Of a stretch of 64,000 nucleotides of DNA, positions 10,377 through 22,184 are shown piece after piece. The notes under the pieces are model-generated. The model saw only the letters and a list, made by a program, of their open reading frames with translations, made no database searches and was not told the origin of the DNA. Each line of letters begins with the position of its first letter. Position 1 is the first letter of the stretch. The stretch lies in assembly GCA_021307315.1 (NCBI GenBank), contig JAJSPD010000011.1, positions 1-64,000 on the forward strand. Direction: 5' to 3'. Source of the DNA: Bisporella sp. PMI_857 (Eukaryota > Ascomycota > Leotiomycetes > Helotiales > Helotiaceae). The translations under genes were made by a program, and so were the position numbers.

Positions 10377-13300
10377 TCAATCCTGATATAGAATCTCCTT
10401 AAAATTATGGGTTGAATGGGTAACATGTGATGTTAGTTTACACATAAAACAATAATCGAATTCGAAACAGTCTAAACAGTGGAATCGAGGGCCATATATA
10501 TCCTATTCTGTTAAAACTGTCACGTATACAAAGACTGGGAGAACTTACATGTTGACATTCACTACACCAATATTCTCCGTGCTTTTTTGCTGTTGATATT
10601 TCGGTAGAGTTTGGGTAACCTAGTAAATCAAGATTTATACTCGAAGTATATGATCCTTTTCCTGGATCGTACATAATATTCCTGTTTTGATGATATACGG
10701 CAATTGCGTAGGGGGTCCACCGACCTTTTGGTTCGACTGTAGTTATAATAGATTTGTGAAAATCATTATCCAACAGTAAGTTAACGATTTGTGCATTACC
10801 ACTCCGACAAGCCCAGTGTAGAGGAGACCAGATTGTCCAGCCTGTTTGAGGAGTTTGATAATATTGAATTGTTCTTTCCACTATGTCGATTGAAGCGCCT
10901 GAAGCCGCATAGTGAAGAAGTCCATTTCCTTGTTTGTCAAGGTGGCAAGGATTTGCCCCATTAGATAATAAATAGTCTAGTATGTTGAGATGCCCACCTC
11001 GCGCAGCCCAATGAGCTGCACTTGTCCCTTGGGTGTCTATTACGGTAGCTGTGAAACTAATGAAGAACATTACTATTGCCATGTGGCCACCTTCTGCATC
11101 GATATTGGCTCCTTTCTCAATTAGCAGCCTTACTGTCGCCTCGTGGCCACCAGCTGAAGCAGCCTGGAGAGCATTGCCGAAGCGGCCACCTTGAGCATCG
11201 ATATTAGCTCCTTTTTCAATTAGCAGCTTCACTATAGCCCCGTGGCCACCAATCGAAGCAGCTTGGAGAGCATTGCCGAAGTTGCCACCTTGAGCACCGA
11301 CGTTGGCTCCTTTGTCAATTAGCAGCCTTACTGTCGCCTCGTGGCCACTATAGGAAGCAGCCTGGAGAGCATTGCCGTACTCGCCACCTTGAGCATTGAC
11401 ATTGGCTCCTTTCTCAATTAGCAGCTTCACTGTCGCATCGTCGCCATCAAAAGAAGCAGCTTGAAGAGCATTACCGAAGTTGCCACCTTGAGCATCGATA
11501 TTAGCTCCTTTTTCAATTAGCAGCCTTACTGTCGCCTCGTGGCCACCGGCCGAAGCAGCCTGGAGAGCATTGCCGTAGTGGCCACCTTGAGCATCGATAT
11601 TGGCTCCTTTTTCAATTAGCAGCTTCACTGTCGCCTCGTCGCCATCAAAAGAAGCAGCTTGGAGAGCATTGCCGAAGTTGCCACTTTGAGCATCGATATT
11701 GGCTCCTTTGTCAATTAGCAGCTTCACTATCGCCTCGTGGCCACCAGCCGAAGCAGCCTGGAGAGCATTGCCGTAGTGGCCACCTTGAGCATCGATATTA
11801 GCTCCTTTCTCAATTAGCAGCTTCACTATCGCCTCGTCGCCATCAAAAGAAGCAGCTTGAAGAGCATTGCCGTAGTGGCCGCCTTGAGCACCGACGTTGG
11901 CTCCTTTGTCAATTAGCAGCCTTACTGTCGCCTCGTGGCCACTATAGGAAGCAGCCTGGAGAGCATTGCCGAAGCGGCCACCTTGAGCATCGATATTGGC
12001 TCCTTTTTCAATTAGCAGCTTCACTGTCGCATCGTCGCCATCAAAAGAAGCAGCTTGAAGAGCATTGCCGAAGTTGCCACCTTGAGCATCGATATTAGCT
12101 CCTTTCTCAATTAGCAGCCTTACTGTCGCCTCGTGGCCACCAGCCGAAGCAGCTTGAAGAGCATTGCCGTAGTGGCCACTTTGAGCATCGGCCTTGGCTC
12201 CTTTCTCAATTAGCAGCCTTACTGTCGCCTCGTGGCCACTATAGGAAGCAGCCTGGAGAGCATTGCCGAAGAGGCCACCTTGAGCACCGACGTTGGCTCC
12301 TTTCTCAATTAGCAGCCTTACTGTCGCCTCGTGGCCACCAGCTGAAGCAGCCTGGAGAGCATTGCCGAAGTTGCCACCTTGAGCACCGACGTTGGCTCCT
12401 TTGTCAATTAGCAGCTTTACTGTCGCCTCGTGGCCACTATAGGAAGCAGCCTGGAGAGCATTGCCGTACTCGCCACCTTGAGCATTAATATTGGCCCCTA
12501 TCTCGACCAGCAGCCTTGCTACCTTCTGGTGACCTAATTCTGCTGCCCAGATTAATGCTGTGCGCTTTTCCCTATCTTTATCGTCAAGTTTACTCGCTTC
12601 AGTTTCCAGAAGGCAACGTAGCACTATATCATGACCATTAAATGCTGCAATTCTAATGTTGTTCATACGTGGCTGGTTACTCCAACGTCTCCATGCCCCC
12701 CAGAGTATAGGGAACCACAAATTGAATCGATCACCCTTTACCAGATTAAGTTTACACGCCTTGGCGAGAACTATACTTTCCCTATCGAAATTTGAGTTTC
12801 TGAAATGACTAGGCCAATGTTGAGCTGAATACTTTAAAAAAGCCTCGAAACCGGATTCGGAGTTTTTATTCTTTTCGTTAAGCAGCAACTGCTCTTGAGA
12901 ACGTTTCCATTTTAAGTGTGGCTCGCCTCTTTGTTGATGTTGAACTTCGACTTCGATCTCGTCCAGTTCTCTCAATAATAAATAGTCTATACAAATACGT
13001 GCCATTATATTTTCTGAATCGACAGGGTTTAAACAGTGTCTCCACACGGTACTAGCTATTACGGATTCTTTTTGGACGAGAAATTCTTTTGCGGTTTGGT
13101 GAATAAGATAAATTTTAGAGCGTTTAATAAAAACGAATAATCCACAAAGCTGACGAATAAGTTTTTCGAGACGGGCGTCTTCTATCTTGAATTCCATATA
13201 AGACTGTGAATTTGGTTGTTCAGCAAGGCCAAATGCGATAGCCATCTCACTTATCGTTAAAGGTCGATAAGCACCAACAATAATGTGCAGGATCTTGGTA

Positions 13301-15480
13301 GCCACTGGTTTTTGCCTTTTTGTAATTTTGCTTAATATTTTCTCGTAAGCGTCCGCGACAGATGATGAAAGTTGAAGTGATTCAATCGACTCCCAATTAG
13401 GCCGAAGGCTATCCCGGTATTGTTCTTTAATATCCTCGAAAGCAAGATGTAGCCAAAGATAAGTTCGATGCTCCATTTGGAAAAGACATTGCTCAAGCGA
13501 TGTTCTTGTAGAATTACTTAAGGAATGCTCAGCGGCTAACTTTCCTACTTTTTCTCGAATAACCAAATCAATTTCTTTATGAATCTTATCATTCTCATGC
13601 TCGCCAGACAAGCGTATTGCTGGCAAATCATCTGGAATGTCCCGAAAACTAGACTCGATATCATAGTAAGGGCGACTGGTTACGAGAAACTTGAGGGATG
13701 TTCTGTGTGAGACTTTGTACGATGACTCCCGATAGAAGTTTGACAGAAATCTAATAAGGATTTGACGGTCGCTTTTTTGGCACTCGTCTATTGCATCAAG
13801 CACACAGATTATATCATGTGAGTTTTCATCGGTGGCTGCGTTGATTAAAATACGCCAAAGTTTGTTGTGCTCTTTTTGAAGCTTTTTATCATCCTTTTCC
13901 CACGCATCTATTGCATGTTTAAGAAGCTGGGGTTGGACATCAAACAGCTGGTGTAATAATGAGCATAGAGCAATAGCAAGCCTGTCTTGCTGTTCGTTAT
14001 CCTTGAAAAAGAAGTAACAAACCGAACGAGAATCGGAGTTACGGAGTTCTTTCTCGATCAAAAATCGCGATAGCACCGACTTTCCACAACCAGGATCAGC
14101 CGAGATCCAGAGCAGGTCATTCTTTTCGCTGCTTTGCCATTGTATATAGTGAGAATGCTCAAGAACCCATACACATGTACCATCGACTCGTTCTGGGTTA
14201 TTGTTTTTGAATTCCTCGTAAGTACACACTTTAAAAACTCGGTGACATTCTCGTTGCTGATCGCTCATATATCGTAATTCCTGTTTTAAGATGCTTTCTT
14301 TGTTTTGAGATGCTATTCCTTGGATTTCGGACACGAGATTTTTGAAGGCAGCAGGGTCTATCAAACAAAAGTGAGCAATGACTCTTTTTATTTCTTCTAT
14401 GTAAATGAGAGACAACTAATAGACCTAATGTCATCCCTAAACAATACTAGGACGTATTTATCGAGAATTTAGCCTTTAAAATATTGAGCCTTGTAACTCA
14501 CCTACTTGTGGCACTTTAGGCACGAGTCCTTCCAGGACTACGGGTTTAAGAGTAAGCAGAAACTCTTTTCCGAAGGCTGCTGCGGCAGCGGCTGCATATC
14601 GGTGCCACATCCAGTTCTTATGACCATCAGCGTAGTCGGCAATACCCCGTATTACAAGACATCTTGTATCATCTATTATTCCAGCAGCTTCCATCTCGAA
14701 ACAACGAGCGTTGTGGTACAATTTGCTTATATTATCTCTCTCAATGCCACTCTGCATCACGCTATTGCCAGATACAATAGTACTCCGGTGGTATATCAAT
14801 CTTGTTGAAACCCTGTCTGGTCGACGGACGATCATTTGCATATCACAATTAGAGCAGTCTTTAGTATTGCCATGCCGATATGTCGCCTCGAAAAGCCTAT
14901 CGTTGTGTACACCTGGATGTATAAATTTGGGATTCTTGGCTGCAATCCCACGGAGGTAATAATCAAACTTAGTGTCGTTGCACTCGTGATTAGTTACAAC
15001 CGATCCTAGAGCAGAAAGGAGTCTGCGATCTGGTTTATTGAAATTACTAGTATTTTCGTAGCTATGGCCTTCTAGCCGGCGTCCAAAGTCCCACTGGATA
15101 ATTGCAGGAGCACCAATAGCCTCGGGGTACCCAATAACCACATCTCCTAGGTGGATATCATTTTCAGCATTCTCGCAAGGAGGAGAGTGTGGCACTCCGC
15201 CACCAATCCCAACAAACAAATAGATCTTGAGATTTAGGAAGCTTCGACTTATTGGTCCGACTAATCTGGACGCAGACACCAAACCCGGCTGACCAGGTGG
15301 TAGACACGCTATAACAATATTGTGTCCACCAATGGACCCGAAATAGTATGAATTCTCATCGTCAACAATTCGAGGTGGTTCTTCATAGCGCTCATCAAGC
15401 GCCAAGCGTGCCGCAACCTGTTCGCTTTCCGGCAAAGCGCAGAGCCATGCGACGGTATATTGGTCTGCGGACGGCGGCAT
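10377..15480 (-). CDS. NLR-like receptor: PNP_UDP phosphorylase - NACHT - ankyrin array - ZZ finger
   Basis: Three exons (15480-14502, 14396-10549, 10502-10377) join in frame across GT-AG introns of 105 nt (GTGAGT...CATAG) and 46 nt (GTAAGT...AATAG), giving about 1,650 residues. Residues ~8-310 are a nucleoside-phosphorylase domain (GIGGG at 91-95, FEMEAAG at 261-267, RGIADYADGHKN at 278-289). A NACHT NTPase follows, with Walker A GCGKS near 430 and Walker B IICVLDAIDEC about 90 residues later. Then come a helical linker, one diverged ankyrin unit, 14 nearly identical 33-residue ankyrin repeats (~965-1425), more diverged ankyrins, and a ZZ-type finger (CSEC, CLDC, CFMC, H-x2-HxxH) at the end. 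The family is known as fungal NLR-like receptors of conspecific or foreign non-self recognition. PNP effectors in bacterial defence (Detocs) cleave ATP, so a nucleosidase role is possible but inferred. An upstream in-frame ATG at 15582 would add 34 hydrophobic residues; I prefer 15480 because the PNP domain starts there. Confidence 0.88.
11090..12490 (-). repeat. 14-copy 99-bp ankyrin-coding tandem array
   Basis: Fourteen consecutive 33-residue units containing GNALQAAS. They are nearly identical except at two residues before GNALQ (EY, NF, LF, HY, RF), at the residues after AAS (YSGH, AGGH, FDGD, IGGH) and at the NVG/NID/NVN/KAD position. The DNA identity between units is very high, so unit gain, loss and exchange by recombination are expected. 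Confidence 0.9.
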
Positions 15481-17138
15481 ACTAGCGAAGGGAAAATAGC
15501 AAAGACTAGCAGAAAGAGTAATGGCAGAAGCTACCACGAATAGACCTGAAGATGAGGAGAACTTAAAGCCAGACAAGTGCAAAGATTGTAGAAAGGTATG
15601 ATGTGCAAATGGAAGGTTGGTAGATAGGAGTGTTGGATAATGATTTAAGGCTGGGAGATATCAGCGGTTCCCTTCAGGCTTCAGGCTCTAGACTCTACAG
15701 TAAGTGTGGCGGGAGACAAGGACAAGGGCACAGACCAGTCAGGGATGTGGAATTTCCTTGTACAACCCAAATGCTAGCCCCATTTGCTAGCGGTGCGTGG
15801 CAGCGCTTAGCGGCCGCTGAATTATTCAAGGCTGAGTGCGTTTTTTTTCATAGCCCCAAGTGCCAAAGGTCACGCGCATAGAAATGCAAAATGATACGTT
15901 CCCAATTTCCTAGCTCAACATCTCCTACCACCACACGGTTTATACTTGAACAAGGCGAGGCAGAACCGCGCAGGCTGGATAGTGGAAAGGCTGTCGTTAA
16001 ATCATGTGATGGCTTCTTTTCCTGAAGTAGCAATCATTAAACCCCAGCTATCTTCGTTTCTCAAGAATCTATAGGATTCCGCGACCAAACTTTGTGACCT
16101 GGACTGGGGATTTGGAATAGCACCGTCTCACCCAAGCTCGCCATCCCATCTCTCCAATCAAACACCTTCAGTAATGACAGAATATAGTTAGCTAACTTAT
16201 TCGGAATGCAGCACAGTTTGGCTAACATGCTTAGTTAATTGTGAGATTCTGTCAATGCCCTTCGGTTGGAACTCGATTACGTGCATGCTTTTACTGAGGG
16301 TTGGAGTAGCCGATGCCGGCGAAGTCAGTGGAATTCGGACAGTCACAAGAACGTGTGTTTTCAAGTCTGTGACATATAACTACTAGACTCCCACATTCGT
16401 GCAAGGCATGACGGAAACCCGGTGGGGAAAACGTACGCGGAGTCTAAACCAAGTACAAATCAACAGCGTTCTGAACAGAGTACAGTTTTCGCATTCATTA
16501 TCATCCCTGTAAATGAAAGAGGCTGTCCTTGAGCCCTTGTACCAATGCAACAAGTGTTTCCCGACGCCGCCGTTGCGTCTCTGGTTCCGAGGGCGACGAT
16601 ACGAGTGTGACTTATAGTAGTTAGGAGAGGTTTAGGGCGTCTAGGAGTGGCCACAGAATATAACCTGTAAAACATTATAAACGGTATTAAAGTATGCATA
16701 GATTTTAAGATGCTTAATGTCAAAGTACCTATAATTTTTCCCGGCACGCAGGGATGGACGTTCCTCCTTTCCCTCAACCTCCAACATTTTCTCGCTATAC
16801 CCCGTGCCTTGGCCAGCTTATGATTCCTCCCAAATTTTGTCTCCAAGCCCCCTCCGGGTTTTTCGAAGACTTTGTTATCTCAATCACCCGGAGAGGCAAC
16901 GATGCAGAGAGGCCACATGAGACTGTTGAGAATGCCTATGTGAGGAATCGAGTAGGGCCTCATAGGTTGCCATGAACCTGCCAGGAAAGCTCGGTAGAAT
17001 AGCGAGAGGTCTTTCGGGACGTGTAATTCAGAGAGCTTTTCAACTGGCTACTAAAGAGTAGAAGTAATAAGACCTTTCCCAGACTCTAAGTTACAAGATA
17101 CCAAGAGAAAAATAGACACACAAAGCATGAGCTACTAC
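15481..17138. other. Upstream/intergenic region of the NLR gene
   Basis: Contains the 5' flank of the NLR gene (optional upstream ATG at 15582) and about 1.5 kb without a recognised gene. Open frames at 15630-15881, 15848-16033, 16460-16846 and 16754-16975 have no domain, no introns that improve them and overlap one another, so none is called. Confidence 0.5.
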
Positions 17139-17404
17139 TTGCCCATATGCCGGGATAAACCTATTTTGCTTTTGTTCTGAATAATGCTCCAATGCGTACG
17201 GATTGCTGGCTCAGTCTTATCTGAGAATTTCTTAAAAATCCATTCCTAAGGCTTATCTTTCTTTTTGTATACTACTAAACGCTGCTTATTTAGCATTGAC
17301 CACCTGTTATGCTTAGCTTTGTATGTACTTTCCCGTGTTTCATCATTTGAATTCCCACTATTATTACTACTGGATTCAAAACTTTTGTCGCTTATATTAC
17401 TGTC
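17139..17404 (-). pseudogene. Myb/SANT-like domain remnant
   Basis: The minus-strand frame from about 17404 reads a Ser/Asn/Asp-rich stretch, then NRWSMLNKQRLVVYKKKDKP, a TAG stop, and EWIFKKFSDKTEPAIRTHW before ending at the stop near 17139. The W...W spacing and IRTHW ending resemble the Myb/SANT-type helix-turn-helix that occurs in many repeated fungal ORFs. The stop inside the helix region shows it is decayed. Function unknown; it may be a piece of a transposable element. Confidence 0.4.
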
Positions 17405-17889
17405 TTTAGCAGAGATATATTCGCATCTATGCTAAGATGGCGCCGAGCAGGCACTATTCCATTATGACTTAAGCTGCGACTCGCTGTAGCTGAAAGAACT
17501 AATTTATTAAATAAAAGCTAAGATAGTGTATATCGGCTGACTCTAGTTAAAAAGAATGTATACTAGTCTGTTGGCTTAACCGTAAAGTTCTCGATCTTTT
17601 TCACATGGCCGATGCTTTTAATAAGTTGAGTCAAGTAGCGGAAAAAAACTCCTTAGTTATTACAGCTATCCTGGACTAATGCTGTAAAGGACCAGCAGTG
17701 CAAAAAGTGTAGACGGAATGTGATATCGGTCAGCGTTGGAAAAACAGCTCCAAGTAATCCTTTACGACTATATGCCAACTTTGCATTCGTGGCCGTGAAC
17801 ACAGAAAGCGCTAGCGAAAGTAGCTGACTTTTAGAGCTAGAAGCAACGACAACTCCGGATCTTCGATAAAAAGAATAGCCTGACTTAAA

Positions 17890-18007
17890 AAAGTGCCAAT
17901 AAGATTTCACGTGTACTTTCTGTGGGTTCACTCTAATACGGGGCACCACCACGTTCCTGACGTGAGTGCTATTGTATTCTTGAGTGAGTGATTGATTGAT
18001 TGTTAAG
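17890..18007 (-). mobile_element. LTR-like repeat family E, copy C, distal half
   Basis: Matches, in reverse, the plus-strand repeat at about 26750-26835 (shared words aagaatacaatag, cactcacgtcaggaacgtgg, gccccgtattagagtgaacc). Its other half lies at 23922-24235; the LINE at 18008-23921 is inserted between them. Confidence 0.7.
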
Positions 18008-18335
18008 TTATTATTATTATTATTATTAACTATTTTACGTCTTGGCGGGGGGTGCATAGCGAAGCTACATGGCCCCCTGAGCTCCGAAACCGAAGAAAGG
18101 ACGCCAGAGGATAGGCCTCTGGTATGGTACAGCCCTTAGCGTGAGCTGAAGGGATAGAGGGTTATATACAGATACTAGCGTTGTGCCCTAACTGCTAGCA
18201 TAAAAAGCGGTGACATAGAAGATCTAAGCTTATAGACAATCTAGAAAATACAGGCGCCTTCCACTTGTGCGCTGCCCTCCTACTCTCCTTGGCCACAACA
18301 ACAACTTGTAATTATTATGTGATTTGTAAAAGTAC

Positions 18336-21300
18336 TAAGTAAAATATGCCGACCTAGTCTAGGCTAGGCAGGCGGAGCGGAGAAAGTTCCTCGAAAAAAG
18401 AGGTTTCCTTCCACCACTGAGTGAGCTTATAGGCTCCTTCTGGAGTGCCGAGAAGCTCTGAAATGTCGTGGAACGGGTAGCGTGAGGATAGAGGGTTTGT
18501 TGATCTGCGGCGTGCTATGCGACAGAAAAAGAAGTGGACGGGCGTTTTTAGGCGGCCACAAAGGCAATTAGGTTCAAATACAGCATGGTTGAATCGCTCG
18601 TGGTAAGCTGAGAAGTCCCGTGGCCGCTGCGCGCGGCTATCAGGTGTCCTAAAGCTTTCCGGGGCAGCGAAAGCTCTTTTGGGGGTAACAGAGCTGTGGA
18701 AATTGGGATCGTCTGATACGAGATAGGAGCATTAGCCAGCCACTATTTGAGGTGTTTTTGAGGGAGTTGTGCAGCTATATAGCGTTTTAAAGACGCCCAG
18801 GAGTGTGGAGAAGAGGCCGGAGGAGGAGGTTGCAGCGCTCCGCGGCGGGCAAGAGCGTCGGCGAGTTCGTTGCCCGGCACTTGAGAGTGCCCTGGAACCC
18901 AGCGGACCCGGATTGTTCCTTTGCGAGGACGAGCTGCCCAATCTGCTTGTAAAGCGCAAGCTTCTTGAAAAGTGTCGGCTGACGAGCCGAGAAAAGGAGT
19001 AAAAAGCCGTAAAGCGACTTCTTGGTTGTCGAGGCAAATCCAGATATTTGTAGCGTGGTAAGCAGCTCTACAGGACATAGTATCTATGATTCCGGCGACG
19101 GCGGCTCGAGCCTCAGCATCAAAGACTTCGACACGGTCCCCGTAAGCGATTGACGCTTCGGTGATTTTGTTTCCATGTTGAAACGCAATGTAGCCTCCGC
19201 CTGCAATGCCTGTTGCGAGCTTGGAGCCGTCTGAGTAAATTATTATGTCATTGTGTGGAATTGAGTCTAAGAAAGTTTGGAAAAGAACCGCGGCCTCTTG
19301 TCGAGTAAGTAGCGGTTTTTCACGAGTACATGCCCCGATTCGGAGCTTAGCAGCTATTCTGCTTTCTGGAGTATGCCAAGGAGGAAGCTGTATCGAGTTC
19401 AGCTGTTCTGTTGGCGGGAGAGCTAGCCAGCGCCGAGCATGTCGCGGCGTAAGCCGTGTGACGCGTCGAGCTGTTCGGCATGCTTTTGCACGTGCTTTAA
19501 GAGGATGTCGGGGGTCGAGGCGGCAGATACGAGCTGAATCCTTGAGTGCTAAAGAGTCTAGCAAGTGTTCTGGAAGAGGGATTCCGGCTTCTCTGTGTAG
19601 AATCGGGAGAGGGGTAGTTCGGTAGACTGGCAGTATTGCTCTGGCACTTGAGATTAGTGCTTTTTGAAAAGCTTTTAGGATCCCTTGTTGGCTGTTGCTA
19701 ATAAGCCTGGATTCGAAGTGTTTTGTAGCTCCTGGCCACCAAGTTTGAGCCCCATAAAAAGCTACAGGTAGCACGCACGCTGTTACTGCACGTCGGAGCA
19801 GTGCTGGGGAAACTCCTCGGGCAGTGTTTCTAAGTCGAGCGAGGGCCTGGCTAATACCAAGAGCTTTTGAAGCTTGGTTAAATGCGTGAGCTCTGAATTG
19901 GAGTTTGCGGTCAAAAATAACTCCTAGCCATCGGATCTGAAAGTTTGGAGTGACTGTTATTGTGCTTGTGACTACCGGAGGGGAGATTGATTGGTCACGT
20001 TTTCGGGAAAAGTGAATAAGCTCTGTTTTGTCTGGGTCGAACGTAATTCCTTCTTCTTTTCCCCATTCGAGAGCTTGCTCGAGTCGAGCCGATAGTTTTT
20101 CGGCATTTTCGGTCAGTGAAGACGAAATCTCGAGTTTTGCGCCATCGTCCGCGTAACCAAAGTTTTTGCGAGGGTTGTCGAGAGAAAACAACGGAGCGAT
20201 ATATAGCATAAATAGGATTGGAGATACTGGGGAACCTTGAGGGAGCCCGCAGTCGATTTGAGTTTCAGGGCCTACTTCTCCGTCTAAGCGAATATGAACT
20301 CGCCGGCCGGTTGCAAAAGAAATAATCCACCGAACAAGCAAGTCTGGCCAGCCTTGCTCTCGAAGCCTGCGAGCCAGCCGACCAGGGAGTACTGCGTCAA
20401 AAGCTCCTTTTATATCGTACGTCAGCATTGAAGCGACTTTGCCTTGAAGAAGCGCTATTTCGACGTCGTAAGTAAGGCAGGTAGTTAAGTCCGTAGCTGA
20501 GCGAAGCGGGAGAGCGCCGAACTGCTGTTTAGTTAAAACTTTTGAAGTTACAGCGATCCATGCTATTCTTTTAGCAATTAGTCGTTCAAGGCCTTTTCCT
20601 AGAACCGACAACAGTGCAATTGGCCTGTACGAGCCAGGAGAAGAACGGTCCGGCTTTTTTGGCTTGCTGAGAATTGCAAGAACTGCTGTACGGAAACATT
20701 TAGGGTGGTGTCCAAGCTGGAGGCATTGGCGGTATAGTGTAACAACTAGTGAGCGGATTAAGGGCCAGGCTAGCCGTAAAACTGGCGTCGGGATCTCGTC
20801 TTTGCCAGGGCTGTATTGCCGGCTTTTAAAATTGAAGTCTCGATTTCGTGGTCTGTGATGTCGGGAAAAGCTAGAGAAGTGCGAGGAATTGCCGGTGCAG
20901 AGAAAGGGATATCTCCGGCTTCGGCGGCGTTCCTTAGTAGATTGCGAGTTAAGACATTTCTTTTTTCCTGTGGTAAAACAGCTAAAGGTGCACCTGGTCT
21001 TGTAGGGTCCTTCAACGGAGGGGTCCTGAACGAGCCTGTGGACGTATGCCATTTTGCCATTTTGAACACGTTTTTGCTTGTTGCAGTATTAAGCATTTCG
21101 CGGTAGTAAAGGTCTTTAGCTCGCCGTACAGTGTTCCGTAGTGCTTTTTTTGCTTCGGAACAATCGTCTGATATACGGCGTGCTTGCCGGAAGTTTTTAG
21201 CGGCTTCAGAGCATTCTGTAGTCCACCACGGGTTTCCGATAAAGCATGCATAAGAGCGTTTGGCTGACTTTGCATAGGCTTTTTGGATTTGGCTGGTGAG

Positions 21301-22140
21301 CTTGCTGGCGTATATGTCGAGCTCTGACGGGTTTTGAGGGGTTTTAGTTGCTGAACTGGCTTTATGTGCGCTTCCAGAGTTTTAAGAAAGCTTTCTTTGT
21401 TAAGTGTGCTAGACGAAGTGGAGTGGTTGGTTCGCGGTGCCGGGGGTCCCAGTATACTGTCGAAAGCAGTGTACGGTGGTCTGAGCTAGTTTCTAAGTCT
21501 TCTGACATTTCTGTAGCTATCCGAGAGCTTCCAGCTCGGAAGTCGCGAAAGCTAATCTAGAACGTTTCTCGGTTATGAGTAGCTTCGTTTGTGCTAGAAG
21601 ATAGTGTAAAGTCGAGTGAGTCTATCAAGTAACAAAGTCTGACGCTGCTGCATTTGGATTGCTGTCGAGCGATGGCTGCCAGCGTGATGGTGGAGATTAA
21701 AATCTCAGCGATAAGTGTTAAACGTGGAAAGAAAGTGTTTGGGAGCGAAGTAAGAGACCGGGCAGCTTGTTCTGTTCTAATAGCGTTAATAGGAGCGTTG
21801 TAAATGTTTACAATAAGAAAGACTGGTTATAAGGAGTAGACAGTGTAAAAAACAAAAAGTCGGGAGTTCCGGGGTCGTTAGGCTGCAGTGGTCGAAGCTG
21901 TACAGCTTTTAACCCTACGCTTTCCGCTGATATGTAAGTACCGTAGAGAAATAGTCCAGTTGTCTACCGGAGAAAATGCTTCGTAAGAAAGTGGCGTTTG
22001 TGATTCGCCGAGCTAAGTCTTGTGTGTAAATGTACGGCTTTGTATTAAAAGATATCGATTTGGTTTAGAAATGCTAGATTCAATGCAATTTCGTGATTTG
22101 TAGAGCACTTGTTCACGTTGACTTGCATTATTGTGAGTGG
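18336..22140 (-). pseudogene. LINE ORF2: endonuclease - reverse transcriptase - RNase H (broken)
   Basis: The long open part is 21052-18743. The RT fingers/palm are intact in sequence: SYRPIALLSVLGKGLERLIA, a TYDIKGAFDAV box, GLPQGSPVSPILF and the catalytic GYADD near 20150. The RNase H part keeps YSDGS, EARAA, CLDNQE and VPGHSQVPGNELAD, so D-E-D-D are present. The upstream endonuclease (about 21560-22110) is recognisable from GDFNLHHH near 21690 but has several stops. Breaks: a frameshift near 20810 that separates the EN-RT linker from the RT, a TAG at 18743-18745 after QKHLK, and a frameshift near 18625 in the C-terminal Cys-rich tail, which ends near 18336. Not functional as it stands. Confidence 0.85.
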
Positions 22141-22184
22141 GGCCGAGAGCGGCGGCGTTTACTTGGCATTAGAAGCTTCTGCGG

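Noticed and set aside
14415..14476. Treating the phosphorylase and NACHT-ankyrin frames as two neighbouring genes
   Set aside because: A canonical intron removes the only stop and the phases fit exactly; PNP-NACHT fusions are the known architecture.
16460..16975. Overlapping frames (128 codons minus, 73 codons plus) upstream of the NLR gene
   Set aside because: No domain, no signal peptide, overlap each other, no plausible introns.
18769..19625. Plus-strand frames of 77 and 126 codons opposite the LINE
   Set aside because: Antisense shadows of a GC-rich RT/RNase H gene with clear motifs on the minus strand.
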